From the NCBI GenBank assembly GCA_015143295.1, contig CM026568.1, forward strand, positions 37,580,441 to 37,644,440: DNA of 64,000 nt, given 5' to 3'. A model generated the notes under the pieces. The model ran no database searches. It worked only from the letters and a program-made list of their open reading frames with translations, and was not told the DNA's origin. The position numbers were made by a program, and so were the translations under genes. How positions within the stretch are numbered: the stretch's first letter is position 1; each line of letters opens with the position of its first letter. Positions 21,874-35,079 of the stretch are shown here, piece by piece. The DNA comes from Tetracentron sinense. Its lineage: Eukaryota > Streptophyta > Magnoliopsida > Trochodendrales > Trochodendraceae.

Positions 21874-24800
21874 ATAGGTCAAGAGCTGGTGCTGCACTCT
21901 TCAAAGGAGGTTTTCTTAGTTGAGATGTTAATGTCACTCTCAAAACTTGCTTCCAAATCGATCTTCCTGATTTCTGAACAGGTACACGTTCCAGTTGTCC
22001 TAGAGAATTTACTATCCATTTTCTAGTTGACATATAGCAATATCTTCATATTAAGAGCCAATTAGACTTTCGTTCTGCAGTTGACGCATCTGTAAAGATC
22101 CGAAAATATATTCTTACATACTTCAAGCAGAAGGTATAAGAAATTAGTGTAGTGATCTACTAAAACTTTATATATAGTTTATCAATAACCAAGAAGCAGG
22201 AGACAAGACAAGTTTTAGGGAAGACAGGTTGTAATAATAATTTATAACTACTTTGATTTTATCTTTAATAAATTTTCTGTTGCTTTGGGATGTAGGTAGA
22301 TTTGCTCTTATCATTTCTTACCCGAGAGTCTACCTTGCCTGTGCAAACTACAACATTGAGATGTTTGCGCTTTCTTGTGGTGGGAGGAGTCTGTCGCTTT
22401 CCTGTTAATGCAATTTTAATCAAAACATTGTTCCATGTGCTAGATAAAGCTGAACTTCCACCAGATTCACAATGTGAAGCTCTATGGATTTTGAATAAGG
22501 TAATTCCTTTTCAGCCCTTACAGTATAATTTGTGATTATTATACTGTAAACCCGCTGATTGGATTCTTGGGGAATCTGCAGGTCTTCCTATATACCCTAC
22601 TGAATCTGCCTTACATGGACATGCTTGAATTTGTTAAGCTGTTACCAATTATTGAGAATGCAGCTCAGTCTCCAATCAAGTTGAAGAGATTCTTGGCTCT
22701 TCGCCTTCTAGTAAATGTATCCTGCAACATTAAAGGAAGGGTGGAAATGGTATCAGATGGAGATTGTTCTACACATCTTCCATCCCGAGTCATCGTACTT
22801 GTCATAGATCAGATCACCTTACTGGTGAAACAAGTACAGAAACCTTGTTGGCCTGACTCTGAAGTGAAGCGAGAATGCCAAAGCTTACTCAACCTTATTC
22901 TTCATCTGGTTGAAGAACATCCAGAAAAGGGTGTTCTGGCACTGGATGTAATACGATCCTCAATAGAATCTCTGATGAATATGCACGGCGGAGGCATGGG
23001 CAAAAAACCATCAGGTTCTGTTCATGAAATTGCCACCAAAAGTGAAAAATGCCCTTCCGTTGTTTCAAAGCTTGTCTTTTGTGTGTACAGCTTTCTGGAG
23101 ACTTGCCTTGAAAAACTCGATGAAGCTGGTGCAGTTACTACCCAAATACTTCATAAAGTGAAGCTTCTGGTCGAAGTCATACATCAAAGCAGCTTATTTG
23201 ATCACGTTATACATGCAATTTACTCACTTCTCTTGCATTCTCATGTCATGTGGGATCTATTGGGGAATGTGAACAAGGAAACCCACAATCTTGATAAAGA
23301 CAACGGCATTACTCTTAATGATTACTGGGTCGAGCATGAAAGCTTTACTCTTGAGTTTGCAAAGAAGATGATGTCGGGAGGGGATAATTGGTCTGCCTAC
23401 AAAGTGGGAAAATATGCAGCATGTCATGGAGCGTGGTTTGCAGCTACGTTCACATTTTGGCAATTAACAAAGAAGGTTCAATCAGATTCCTGTTATTACT
23501 GGTTAAAGTCCTTGGCTCTATTTTCCCATGCCGAAAGTGAAATTCAATTGCTTCTTTTTCCAAAACAAGGTATCAGTTTAGTAAGTGGATTAGAGATGAA
23601 CACAATCTGGGTTACGCCTTTTGGGGATGCTTTAGGTGATGGTGTCCGAGATTTTGCTTGGCATGCCAATTTGCAGGATTACAGTGAAAAGCTTGCTAGG
23701 GTTTGCAGTAGTGTTTGCTCTTCAGAGCAAATGTTGGGTGCCACTGTCACATCTGGTCAAACCTTCTATTTCCAGAGGTGGTTTTTGGTTGTAAGAGCTA
23801 AGGTTCTAGAAACTGTGGTTGATATACTGAGACTCCTGCGTACCAATCCATGTGACAAGGAAATCATTGGCAACAGTGGGCAGGTTGAAAGAAGTACTAT
23901 GGTCGATTATCTTGGACTTACACAGCAAATTCACTCGTTGGCACATTTTCTCACTCAAATATCCTTTCGGTTAAAGAGGTTAGCTCAGGAATTTGATCTT
24001 CTTGCAACATCTTTCATCGGCATTGACACCAAAAGTTTTAGAATCATATCAATGCTTGCACTCAGTTGTTCACTATTGGCCTTCTGTACTGGCTTTGCCC
24101 TATACTTTCCACACCTTCCTGCGTATAAAAGTTCTATAGCTTGTGGTTTGGAGAATGCGGATAAGTTTTCACATTCAATGCTAATACAAAATTTAGTTGA
24201 GCGGTTGTGGCATGTAGACAGTGAGACCTGTACCAATCTTAAGCTGCTTTTGACAATTATTGGAGAACCAAAGAGGTGCTTCCCCTTGCAGTCTAGAACC
24301 CAAATTTCGAGCGTTGGCCACAATGAAAGAGATACTCTTATAATTTGTAGTTTTGCTGTTTCAGGATTTCTTCACTTGCAAAAAGAGGCAAAGGGTGTGA
24401 ACAATGAGGGTGTTCTATCCCGTGTTTCCCAGGCGGGTTTGCAACTTCTATTGGACATACTCAAAAAATGGATGTACTTACCTTTTCGGATTCCCAAGTA
24501 CTTTTTTCAAGTAAGGTACGGTGCACAAAAATCCAGCTTCTTAGCTTCGTATGCTATAACTTAGAAAATATCTGAGCTCTACCTGGAAGGTCTTTGATCT
24601 GATACTGAATCATTGAAAACCACACAAAGTGTTCACTCTTTGATCCATGTTGGATCTGTTGATCCCTATCTATTAGGGGAGGATGGACTACTGCAGTATT
24701 GCTATGTTTATACATTTATGGTAGTCTATACAGGCAATACAGAACATTGATGCCCATGCTCACCTATCTATAGCGTTCAATTGATAAAATCCACTTAGGA

Positions 24801-25860
24801 GGTATCGTTAGCCAAACAATGAGCCTCTCAAGGTGCCACATATTTTGGTCTCTAATTAGAAACAGTCCAGTACAGGTATTAAGGTATATTTACCATAAAA
24901 TCTATTATCTATCAACTTGATTGATTGAAACTTGGAATTCTCAAACACGAGATATTTCAATTGATTGCTCATTACCAATCTGCATGGGTCCCATGGCTGC
25001 TTTGAATAACCATGGTAATGTTAAAGATTATCAATATGGTAGTAGCCCATCATTCCCTCGTTTGATCACTTCAGAGGGATTAAGAATTGATGATTTGTCT
25101 TGTTATTTGGACTCCACCCCTCTCTCAAATTTCAATTTAAGACAATGGGTTGTATTCTTTTAATTTTTTGTTGATATTGGTTTGAATGAAGATTATTTGT
25201 GTTTTTGGTCATTCCCCTAAATCTCAGGGTGTTACAAAATCTAGACCTTTGGTATTTTCTTTAATAGTTACCTTAACAAGCATTCTAATGTTTAGAATTT
25301 ACATTTTCTTCAGGTCTTGCGTTGGCGTGGAGCTCTTTGCCTTTAATGCATGTACCAGAAACCCCAAAAACCCTGATGGAATATTCATCTTGCCGGGCTA
25401 CCACCTATCATTAAATCTGTGCCTCCAAATGAAAGATGTGCCACCGGATCTCCCTGTTCGACCGACCAAGTTGTACTGTATTCTTGCTTGTAGGACATGC
25501 TATCGAATGCCCATACTAAATGGAGAAAATAAGGAATTTATGTGGTCAGGATTTCGAGCTTGGGAGACTGACGAAATGGTGGATTTGAATGAAAAGTTAC
25601 TGCAGTACGCAAGAAAAGCTAAGCAAAGGGTGGTTAGTGATGATTGTGGTGGGTCTGTATATGCACAGTTGTGTTTTGAACTGAATGAGAGAGGGCAAGG
25701 GTTCTCAACGTGCATGCTTGATGTTTCTGCTTTTCCAGTGGGTTCTTACAAAATCAAATGGCACAGCTGTTGTATTGATAATCAAGGTTCTTATTGGAGT
25801 CTACTCCCTCTGAACACTGGTCCTGTCTTTACTATAAAAAATCCTCCTGTTGGTGGTTGA
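21874..25860 (+). CDS. INTS7: Integrator subunit 7 homologue, copy B (5'-incomplete in this window)
   Basis: Helical (ARM-type) repeat scaffold recognised as plant INTS7/EMB1895, a nuclear Integrator complex subunit. Exons: 21874-21981, 22296-22499, 22582-24515 and 25314-25860, stop TGA at 25858-25860. All junctions are GT/AG and phases agree. The large exon splices in phase 2, after a GTAAG inside the reading frame, onto 25314. These exons encode about 930 residues. An in-frame 78 bp segment at 22056-22133 would add 26 residues if used. Leu-rich helical pairs run throughout. Near 23320-23460 is the conserved-looking stretch with WSAYKVGKYAACHGAW; a C-terminal Cys-rich beta segment (PPDLPVRPTKLYCIL) is at about 25440. 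The first exon begins mid-protein, and I find no N-terminal exons in 15267-21873, so the copy may be 5'-truncated or misassembled. Identity rests on memory of the family, not a search. Confidence 0.72.
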
Positions 25861-26460
25861 TTTTGTATTGAAATTAGACGAAGCTTGTACTTAATTTTAT
25901 GTTGGGGTGTTTTAGACTATTTTTCATTAAAGTCTGGATAAGCTGCAGAAGGGAGCTGCAGAAACATGGGCAGTTTGCCACATAAGCAGATTTATGATCA
26001 ATCCTCCTGTTGTCATGGAGGGTGGAGCGATCTCACTGATCATGACTTCTTCTGGTGGTGGGGGAGCTGGGCTTTGCTCTTTGATAAAATATATTTCGGA
26101 AAGCACAAAGGCTTCTTGCAGGACTCCGAAAACGATCAATTGTGTTATGAAAATGGTACTATAGAACAACCAGAATATTCTCAGTTGGTGAGACTTTTAA
26201 TCATCTCTATAACCTGCTCAGTACATTGCTCTTTGATAAAATATACTCTCAGATTAGTTTCTGCTGAATGTTGTTTTGCTTTCATTGAGGTTAATGTGAT
26301 TGACGAGAGATTATTGATGGAAGAAATTTGAACTGTGTCTATTGTTACTCTTATAGAAACAATTGGAAATTTTGTATTCATCTACTTCTACTGCATTTTA
26401 AGTCCCTAACAAAACTTCTAGGTATAGTTAAAAGTACATAGAGACTGTATTATTCATAAA
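25861..26460 (+). other. INTS7 3' flank, copy B
   Basis: Identical to 14573-15172, including the unexplained open frame (here 25948 to about 26165). No separate gene is recognised. Confidence 0.3.
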
Positions 26461-26475
26461 GCTCACAAGGGAGGT

Positions 26476-27100
26476 GTGGGGTGTGGAGGACTTCCAATGG
26501 GGTTGCTTCGGGCATGGTCAAACCAAAGTCCTCTGTTCATGTCCATGTGGGCATGTTTGAGGGTGACCACAACTCAAACCCATGCAGCGGGCCGCCAAAT
26601 GTCATATGTATCCTCTGGCCTAAGAGCTGAAGCTATTACCATGCGAGAGGGCACATTGCTTGCGGCTACATATCTGTCGAGGAAGATAATAGTAGAAGGT
26701 GATCAACCCAATTTGATTTAAGAAATTATCCTCTCCTGATAGCACTAGTGATTGGTCTATTAAACCCGTGGAAGTTAATAAATGACTTTAGTACCCTTAA
26801 ATATTTTTTTACTAAATAGTAATAGGATAATATAATATTTTCAATCGATAATTCATTTAAAAAAAAAATGTCAATTAATGCCACCTACCCCTGTTCTTTT
26901 ATTATAATAGGATCATTATAATAGTAGAGATTAATTAGGACGTTCGTCCTCCATGCTAATATGTTTGAAGAAATCAGATTTTGTCATCTTAGAAGATGTG
27001 GCAATGGTTCGGGCCCATAAGCTAGCTAGATCAGCTTTGCTTGACAGAGTGAATACAAGAGCTCTCTCTCTACCATGGGACCCTGACGAGACTGGGATGT
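26476..27100 (+). pseudogene. RNase H-like fossil (reverse-transcriptase-like domain)
   Basis: The reading GLRAEAITMREG...IVEGD near 26620-26700 matches the plant RNase H-like (RVT_3) domain found at the ends of LINEs and in orphan genes: AEA, then an acidic residue in the VEGD strand. A stop follows at 26720. The tail reappears near 26975-27100 as ...VRAHKLARSALLDRV, the usual AH.LA.. ending. About 170 bp of AT-rich DNA (about 26767-26935) separates the halves and may be a small insertion or intron. The N-terminal half of the domain is missing. Non-functional. Confidence 0.55.
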
Positions 27101-27344
27101 AACCTGTTGAATTTTATTTGAATGAAAAAGGCAGTACGCGTTCAAATGGTCTATGATGATTCCACACGAGGTCGCCTTTTTTTTTTTTTGGTTATACATC
27201 CTGTTTAATCATTAATGTAGAAAGTTCTTAAGTTGAATTTTTTTAATTTTCACTAATAACAAATGCTCATTTCTTATGCTATCTCCAAAAATATTTTTCT
27301 TCCTTGGGAAACGTCTTTCTAATTTTCTTCGGTGATTGTGAGAC
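27101..27344. other. Short AT-rich spacer
   Basis: Poly-T runs and AT-rich DNA between the RNase H fossil and the split SINE-like repeat. No feature is recognised. Confidence 0.5.
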
Positions 27345-27423
27345 TTTTTTTTTTGCTTCGAATATCATTTACCTACTGTTAGTGGTCAATGGTTAGCTTG
27401 AGGATTGGAGCTCTTGAACTCAT
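27345..27423 (-). repeat. 3' half of a SINE-like repeat, split by a 17 kb nested complex
   Basis: Poly-T, then sequence that reverse-complements to the 3' half of the repeat at 44931-45066, including GGTTAGCTTGAGGATTGGAG. The matching 5' half lies at 44613-44670 on the far side of the copia complex, in the correct order and orientation. Confidence 0.75.
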
Positions 27424-27959
27424 TGTTGGGATTCAAATAATAACTTGTTAAACCTAAAAGATATTATTTAATACAAGATCTAGTCCATGCAATTAGATGT
27501 CTAGAATTCATAATCAAATAGAGATGAAGACTGAAAGAGATAATCACATACCAACTTGTTGGAATATCCTTATTCTCTTCTCGGTGTGACGCTAGACTTC
27601 TCGTACTGCGCTTGAGAGAGGATGAGAGAAGTCTTCCATTTTCTCCTTAGGTCTGATTCAATGAGGCTTCTAAATGATGTAAGAGAAAAGATGGACTTCC
27701 TATTTCTTTATATACCTTTGGAACCCTACCCATCATAAGATCCAAGGGCTGAGAGGAATCACACCAAAGATGTAACGGTCGCAAATCCTGATCAATTTGT
27801 TAGCTTTAGTAACACTTACGAGTCCCTGTTCGATCACGTTTCTTTAGTGGGGCCCATTAACCTTATTATTCTCTATTGACAACAACGCAATCTGAGTTTT
27901 GAAAACCAAAGGATTACGCCGGACCACATGACTTTTATTTAATATAAAAAACCCTAACA
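27424..27959 (-). repeat. 3' LTR of an old minus-strand copia element
   Basis: On the minus strand it starts TGTTAGGGTT after a polypurine-type AAGTGAGAGAT and ends GAATCCCAACA. The polypurine-LTR junction resembles that of many copia elements. Its first 220 bases match 44394-44612. A minus-strand TATA-like box (TATATAAAG) lies near 27710. Confidence 0.75.
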
Positions 27960-28256
27960 ATCTCTCACTTGGTCCAAACAATCCTTAAATAAAAATAAAA
28001 GAAAAAGACTGATCGGATTGAACAACTTTAAAAACATGATTGACCACTCTTTTATTTTGAAAAACATTGCTGTCGAGAATTAAGTGTTCATTTAACTTTC
28101 ACTCTGATTCAAAAGCATCACTAACGGTGATCATGGAAGCATATAACATCTACTAGTGTTCATTATTATGATGCAAGCCACTCCATGGTCAAACAGTTAG
28201 TAATACTAATGTTTCCGTGCGGAACTTTATGGTAGCTCAGTATGGTGTGATATGGA
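27960..28256 (-). mobile_element. Decayed internal copia sequence (3' end)
   Basis: Internal DNA next to the 3' LTR with no usable frame. The same element continues at 31338-32032 and 34203-35480 once the solo LTRs are removed. These stretches (0.3, 0.7 and 1.3 kb) show no other feature. Confidence 0.5.
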
Positions 28257-28261
28257 CGGTT

Positions 28262-31200
28262 TGTGAACACCCCATTTTTACACCCCCAAAATCCCCACTT
28301 ATCTTTTATATTTTATTAATTATTTTAATTTAATTTAATTTTATGTTTGTTTTGAGAAGAGTTGGATGAGAGACAGAGAGAGAGAGAATGATCCCCATTA
28401 CCTGTAATCCCAAATCCAAAGCCTGTACACCACCCCATGTTTAAAGCCCATCATTTAAACATAATTTTTGCAAAGCTAAGCCTGGTCCATTCTTCAGTGT
28501 CCAAGGCCCAAGCCCAATTTCCAAAACCCTTTTGCTTATAAAAGCCAAGTGTATAGGGATAAAACTCTAATTCACTCGGCTAGCTGAGAACCCGATCCCA
28601 TCTCCCAATCATTCTCTTCTTCTTCCATTGGCTTATAGCAGCATGAGAGAAACTTCTCGTCTCGTTCTCACCTTCACTCGAGGTCCTCACCTATCACCAC
28701 AGCACAGCCCATTGCCGCACCTCGCCGCCGGTGAGATTGCCATTGAAGATCACCTCTGTTAGCAACTCCACCACAACAGTGGCTCTCTCCGATCTGCAGC
28801 ATCTTCACCATGGATTTTCGGCCAGTGTCTCTTCTCCTATCCCTCGATTTTCCTCTGCTCAACCTTCTCCGGCGAGATCGCGCCATGTAACAGCAGCCCA
28901 TCGCCTCCATCACCATCTTCTCCAGCAGCTAGGATCTCCCTATGTTCACGCCATTTCAGCAGCTCCAAAGCTCTACCATCGTGCCTCCGATCAAGTTCCA
29001 GGATCTTCCATCTCTGATCTAGCTCTGATTGCTTCCTCCATCCCAGATCCTTCCATCTCCGGCGATAGTCTCATTCGGGTGAGTTGCAAGTCCGCATCTT
29101 TCTTCCTCTCTCTATCTTGATCTGATTTCCCTCTCTCTAGATCTGGATCTAGATCTAATTCTGAATTATAGTCTCTTTTTTGTTTTATTTTATTTTATTT
29201 TTTGTTCTCTGCTTTCACTTGTGCAGAACCATGGAGATCTAGATCTCCGGGTTAGTTGTTTCAGACCACCTCCATTGATTTCCATCACCACGGATCAATC
29301 CAGCCATGGCAACAACTCTCTATTTTCTTCAATGTCAGATCCAGTTCTGATCAGCAAAATTGCTCTACTGGTTCAATCGGAACCGATCAGCAGTGGGATC
29401 TCTATGTGCTCTCTCCCTTGATCAATCATCCGACCGCTGTTAGTTTCGGCCAAGCACCTTCAACACCTCCATCAACCGATCTCTAGTTTATTCCAAATCT
29501 GATTTTCAGTAAGAGAAGGTTATTTCCATTCTTCTCCGATCACCCTCCCCTAATTCCGGCCAACAACTCTCAGCAGATCTGGTATCTCTTCTCTTGATCT
29601 TTAGTGTTCTTCTAGGTTCTATTTTATTTTGCTTAGTTATTTTGTTTTTCTATTTAATTATCCAAATCTGCAAAAGAGAGATTCGATTCCACCATTTCCT
29701 CTAACTCAGACCAGCCATCATGTCAGGTGACTTAAATCCGGCTAACCCTTCCAGTTCCGGCGAGTCAAGCCATCATCTCCACTGTTTCTCAGGTAACCTC
29801 ATTTTCCTTTTCTCAAATCCAGGTTTCTCTAAACCCAGATCCCTATACTGTTTCATTCTTTTTTTTGAGTTTTATTTTTTTGTTTGTATCACTATTTTCA
29901 GACCAGTGGAGAAAGTATCCCAGCTCCGATCATCCCTACCAGTTCGTTAGCCTGGCCAAGGCAGTAAACAATTCCATTCTCATACCAATTCATTTCAGTT
30001 CAATTCAATCTAGTAGCATCTCACACTTCGAGAGTGATTCCGGCCAGACTTGTGATCCCACTTTTTTTTTTATTTTTTATTATTATTATTATTTTTTTCT
30101 TTTACTTTATTTCTTGATCTTAAGTCTTGTATATTTGAGAGAGACAGAGAACTTCGTTTCTTCCTTCTCCGGTCAGAGCAGCAACATCATTTCCCCTCAC
30201 CTTCACGCCTAGCCACACTCAGGTATGCTTCTTACTTCTCCTTATGTTTTCTTTCTTATTTTTGTTCATGTTTGTGTGTTTTTTGTTTCAGCCAAAGCTG
30301 ACATTTGGATTGGCAGATTTGCTTTGGGAAGCAAATTTGGTCTTTATACTTAATGTTGTGCCTATGACCGGTTACGTCTTAAACCAATGAGGCCAAATTT
30401 GTTTCTCAAACCAGATTTGACCCTGGATTAGGATATTGAGCAAAGTCAATTGACCCCTTTTTTTATTAAGGGTCGATAGACCTTGATACAATAATCTCAC
30501 CTTGGTCCTTTGACATCCAATCTTTTTCAACCATGTTTAATTTATTGATAAATAACTTTATGCATGTGTACAATTTCAAATCATAGGTTTAGGCCGTAGC
30601 TTATTCTTTCTTTTTGCCTACCTCGGGCACATAGGTGGATTCAACCCTAAACAACTTGCCTACCCTGTTAGTTAAAAAATACAAAAAAAATCAAAAACAT
30701 ACAAAACAACAAAAACATTCAAAAACCCACAAAATTAAAAAAGGACCTACCCTAATAAATGAACGCCCCCTAGCGCTCCCCCATGAGCACCTAGCTGCGT
30801 AACCAAATCCCGGAGTGAGATTCATAAATCTCAACTCCGCTTCCCCCAACTCAAACACGAGTTGGAAGTGACCACACTCCGAAACGAGTATAAAAACAGT
30901 CACAGACCCCGAACTACTATGAGGGTCTGATTCCGACTAACCGGATAAGTAGGCAGCCCAAAAACAGGGTTCGACCCCAACCAAAAATAAAATTTTTACA
31001 CCCCATATTGATTTGTGTTTGATTAGCAAAATTAATAATTATTTAGGAAATTTTAAGTGATTTCAAATGTTTGGGTTGGACCTAATGAGTAGGTTACCAT
31101 CATTGGATGGAGGTCCTGGGGTGCCTAACCCCTTCCCCAGGACCTAAAGGGATCTCTTACCTAGACTACTCTGGACCGTAGACCCCCTTATTTTGGATTA

Positions 31201-31332
31201 TCTCGGGATCCTACTTCCCCTAAGTAGGTGGCGACTCTTAAAATAAATTTAGCGTTATTCCTCTACTCTCGGACCTTATCCCGACACTTAGAGTTGAGAG
31301 GGGAGGAAGAACGGTAAATTTATGTGTTTACA
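28262..31332 (+). repeat. Large solo LTR (3.07 kb) with TSD and promoter
   Basis: Starts TGTGAACACC, ends TGTGTTTACA, and is flanked by an exact 5 bp duplication CGGTT (28257-28261 and 31333-31337). No internal retroviral domain is present and no second LTR is found inside, so it is a solo LTR. A TATA box (CTTATAAAAGCC) is at 28535-28546. The terminal block near 31225-31330 with TAGGTGGCGACTC resembles that of the LTR at 32038-34197. Ser/Pro-rich short frames (28731-29120, 29720-29950, 29865-30212) match no family known to me. Confidence 0.82.
28535..28546 (+). promoter_or_regulatory. TATA box of the solo LTR
   Basis: CTTATAAAAGCC lies about 275 bp into the LTR, the expected place for the retrotransposon promoter. 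Transcripts would begin near 28565-28575 and run into the LTR's long downstream part. Confidence 0.65.
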
Positions 31333-32037
31333 CGGTTCACAGCCTTATGTGATCAAAATGTGTAAGTCCATGAATTGTCCATACTACATGCATTTAAGCA
31401 TATGCATGTCATTCTGATACTTTATGATAACTGCAATGTGAAGTCCATCACCTTGTATCCAGAATGAAGGCCTTAAACATGGTGCCCAATCATGTTCAGC
31501 CCAAGCAACTTGAGAGCTTTGTGCGGGCTTTCGGGCAAACTTGACATCAATGACATCCGTCATGTGAAATCCATCACTTGATCTCTTTACCTTTTGCACG
31601 TGTAGTTCAAATACATAACATAATCAAATGATGCATTAATATTTCATTTGCATAACCATAATAATTCAATAGTAGAAAACAATGACATGTAAATCATTTA
31701 AATGGCTGAAACATAAAGTAATAAACAAACACTCCCACTAAATAAAAGAATCAAATGACTCTAAAACTTTCATAGGATTGACAAGTTCTTTAAAATTTCT
31801 AGTGGAGAGTACCTTTAGTTAACGGGTTCACAGTCAAAACCAAAATCAATGGAATTCATAATTTTTAGCTCACTAATGAAATTTTATAGCTAATTGGCCT
31901 GATGCAAAGCCTCAAAACATGCAACATAATCTGTATCCACAGTGGATGATGCCACCAAGGACTGCTTGACATATCTCAATGAAACAACACCACATGCTAA
32001 CAAGAACACATAACTGATGTGGATTTCAAATTGTCCT

Positions 32038-34197
32038 TGTAAGCACCCTATTTTTATACCCCTTTATCCCTCTTCCCACTTCTTCAAAGGCTCTAAGGTT
32101 CACACAAGGCTCAAGCCCATTTGGCCAAACTTATACCCAAACAACCCAATCAAACCCAATTACCTAATTCCATTACCCAAGCTCAATTACCCAATTGCCT
32201 TAGTCAAAACTCAATTGCTTTAACCAAAGCATAATTACCATAGCACAAGCCCAATTGTCATAGTCAAAGTCCAATAACCATAACCCATGACTCATCTACT
32301 AATAACCCATGATCCATAAGATCTAGTCTACATATCCATATCTATTCAACCTACATCCCTCAAACCCAAGCCTACTTTCTTACAAAAGACCTCTTATTTT
32401 TTTTAAAACACCCAAATAGCCCTATTTTTGTATCTACACACATTTTGACCAATCAATCATCTCTCTTACTCTCTTATACTTCTTACAAATCATTCTTATA
32501 CCTCTTACAAAACAATTAATTCTCTTATACCATTTTTGACCACCTAATCACCTCCCTTACTTTCTTACATCTCTTACAAAACAATTAGTTTTCTTACACT
32601 CTTTTGACCACCCAATCACCTCTTACCAAGTACACACCTTTTTGACTATCCAATCACCAACCACATCCCTTTTGACCAACCAATTACCTTCCTTCTACTC
32701 ACCAACCCTTCTATTAATTAACAAATTGTCACAACCCCTTGAAAACTCTATAAATACAAAACCTCCATAAACCATTTCTCTCATCTCCAAAATCCCAGGT
32801 GGAAACCCTAGCTCTCCATCTTCTCTATCCAAAAACCCTTCTAAAGAATCCCCAAGTCTCAAAGCCAACACACCCCTTAGGCCTCATGATCCATTAGAAA
32901 ATTCTCACTCCTTATATTTTTTTTTAGCCTTTAAGAAAGTGAGAAGAAGCTAAGTTTTAGAGTGTGTAGAGAATTTTAGGACTAAAAGCCTAGAGTTCTT
33001 CACTGACTCTCTTCCTTTGTGGACTCTAAAAATCCCTCACCTCTTGGAGCATTAGAAAAGAAATCTTGGTGGAGTAGACATTCCTCCCTTTATTCTTCAT
33101 CTTCTTCTTTACTTCATATTTATTTATCTTTTTTCTTGGTTTCTAGACTTTTTCTAGAACTATTTGGGAATGTCTCTCTTTTCTCAAGTTTAGTTGAGCC
33201 TCTCTACACCAATCTAATGGTGTAGAGGGACCCCACTTAAAAGAAAGAAGATGTTCTCATTTTTTCCTTTCATGTAAATATTTCTTTCCTTTTATATACC
33301 CACTAGTGTGGATATGGGTAGACCCATGGAGAGTGGAAACTAAAACTATATCTTTCTTTTCATTTTATTTCTTCGTTTAGATTCTAGTCCTTCTAAAATT
33401 CTTTGAGAAAGCTCATCCTCACTCCAAGTTTTATACTTAGAGCTCTATTACATAATTCATAATGGTGTAAATGGACCACATTAGAGGGGAGATGATGAGT
33501 TTTCATTTTTTCAACTTGTCATTTTTTTCCTTTCTTTTTTCTTTTATGTTCTATTTTGAATGTGTAAAGGATGGTTTAAGGACTTAAAGATAATATTATC
33601 CAAAATGTCTCGTACCAAAGGTAATGACATTTGATTTATTGTCAACACTAATTCAACAAAGTAGGTGTTAGCAATAGACCATGTACTATACATAATGCAA
33701 ACATTCCTCCTTATGTCCTAAATACGATCTTTTAGTTTAAGTCTCTCATTAACCTTCTCTTGGGTTAAATTTGACTTTGGTTAAGTTTGCCAAAACTCTA
33801 ATTATATGAAAAAATCCAAAAAAACATGATAAAATTTCAAAAGATTAAAAACATTCAAATATGATCAAAATATCAAAAATATTCAATCAACCAACCAACT
33901 TAGCATGCTTGCTTGTAAGAACTACTATGACTTGATCCCGCTAAGTCAGGTAAGCAGGCAGCCCTAACGGGTCCAGCTCACCTAGGATTAGTTTTCCTTT
34001 TTCACTTAATCTTGCTTAATTACTATAATTAAACAATATACTTCGAATCTCATTTTAGACCTAAAGCCTTATAAATTGTATAATTGGGATCCTATTTCCC
34101 CATAATTAATAGGTGGCGACTCTTATCTTTAGCGTTTAGCGTCGTTCCTCCGTAGGGCCCAACCCAGAAGGAAAGATGGTAAATTCTTTTACTCGTA
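32038..34197 (+). repeat. Second solo LTR (2.16 kb), related to 28262-31332
   Basis: It starts TGTAAGCACCCTATTTTTA, similar to the start of the first solo LTR, and ends with a similar TAGGTGGCGACTC...GGTAAATTC block. A TATA box (CTATAAATAC) lies at 32748-32757. Flanks GTCCT and GTCCC may be a decayed 5 bp target duplication, but the right end is not certain to a few bases. No coding domain is present. Confidence 0.65.
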
Positions 34198-35079
34198 GTC
34201 CCAACAAACAACAAATACAGAATCCGAATAACTTACAACTTCTAGTTCATTACATCTCCTGTAAACCAACATGAATCCTTTGAGATAACCCCAAAAAATC
34301 TAGAAGTACGATCTCAGGTAATCTTGAACCCAAAATATAACTTGTCTCCTCATATATCTCATATCAAAATTCTTTACCGTACAATACAAAAATTACAAAC
34401 TTGCTCCCACTGACCTTGAGGTATATGCATCGATCTAAGTAGGTCACTATTTCAAGTTTACCATTCAAATTGTCACAAGAGTCACAATTACCCTGAGATA
34501 AATCTACCTTCACCCAATGACCGAGGAATTAACAGATAATGAGATTAGTTTCTAAACAAAATACATTTTCATAAACTTTAATTCCTCTTTCATTACATTC
34601 AACCACTCAAGATAGTCCTCACTATTTACAAAATCTAGAAAACTGGAAGGATCTTCTTAATTGCTAATGACACATTCATCCAGATATATTTCACTGTTAG
34701 TAGAAAAAACTAATTTCTTCCACTAGTAGATCTCTTAAAAGGAATTGATGTCGGTTTATAATAAAAACTATTGCAATAAAATCAACAAACATACACAATA
34801 AAGATGATATAAAATATGAGTCCAATGTTAGCTAATAAAGATCATCCACTAATAGATTACCACCAATTGTTTGAAAAATATGTCTAATAGAGAGTGTACT
34901 CCACTCAAGGATAAAATCAAAACCAAACATCATCCAATCCAACATAAATAATATCTCGCCTAAACAACGGCACAATGAAAGTATCAACTAATAGCAAAAA
35001 CATAAATATAGTCAAATACTAATCAACAAGTTCCAACAGCCTCTAATACTATTGGTGCAGAGTTCCTAAAAAATCATCA

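Larger units (their letters stand above)
20111..26554 (+). repeat. Copy B of the 6.4 kb genic duplication, uninterrupted
   Basis: This is the direct repeat of 1-15266 without the gypsy insert. It gives the pre-insertion sequence and so defines the insert borders. Its right edge (26554) is where copy A breaks away. In copy B the flanking RNase H-like sequence continues without a seam, so the right side of B looks ancestral. Confidence 0.95.

Noticed and set aside
30060-30110. Poly-T/TATTATT run as a regulatory element or polyadenylation signal
   Set aside because: A simple low-complexity run inside a solo LTR; nothing marks it as functional.
28731-30212. Ser/Pro-rich open frames (28731-29120, 29720-29950, 29865-30212) as host genes
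   Set aside because: They lie wholly inside a solo LTR with a clean CGGTT target duplication, show simple-sequence bias and no domain, and overlap in frame without a gene structure. Long pyrimidine-rich leaders give such frames by chance.
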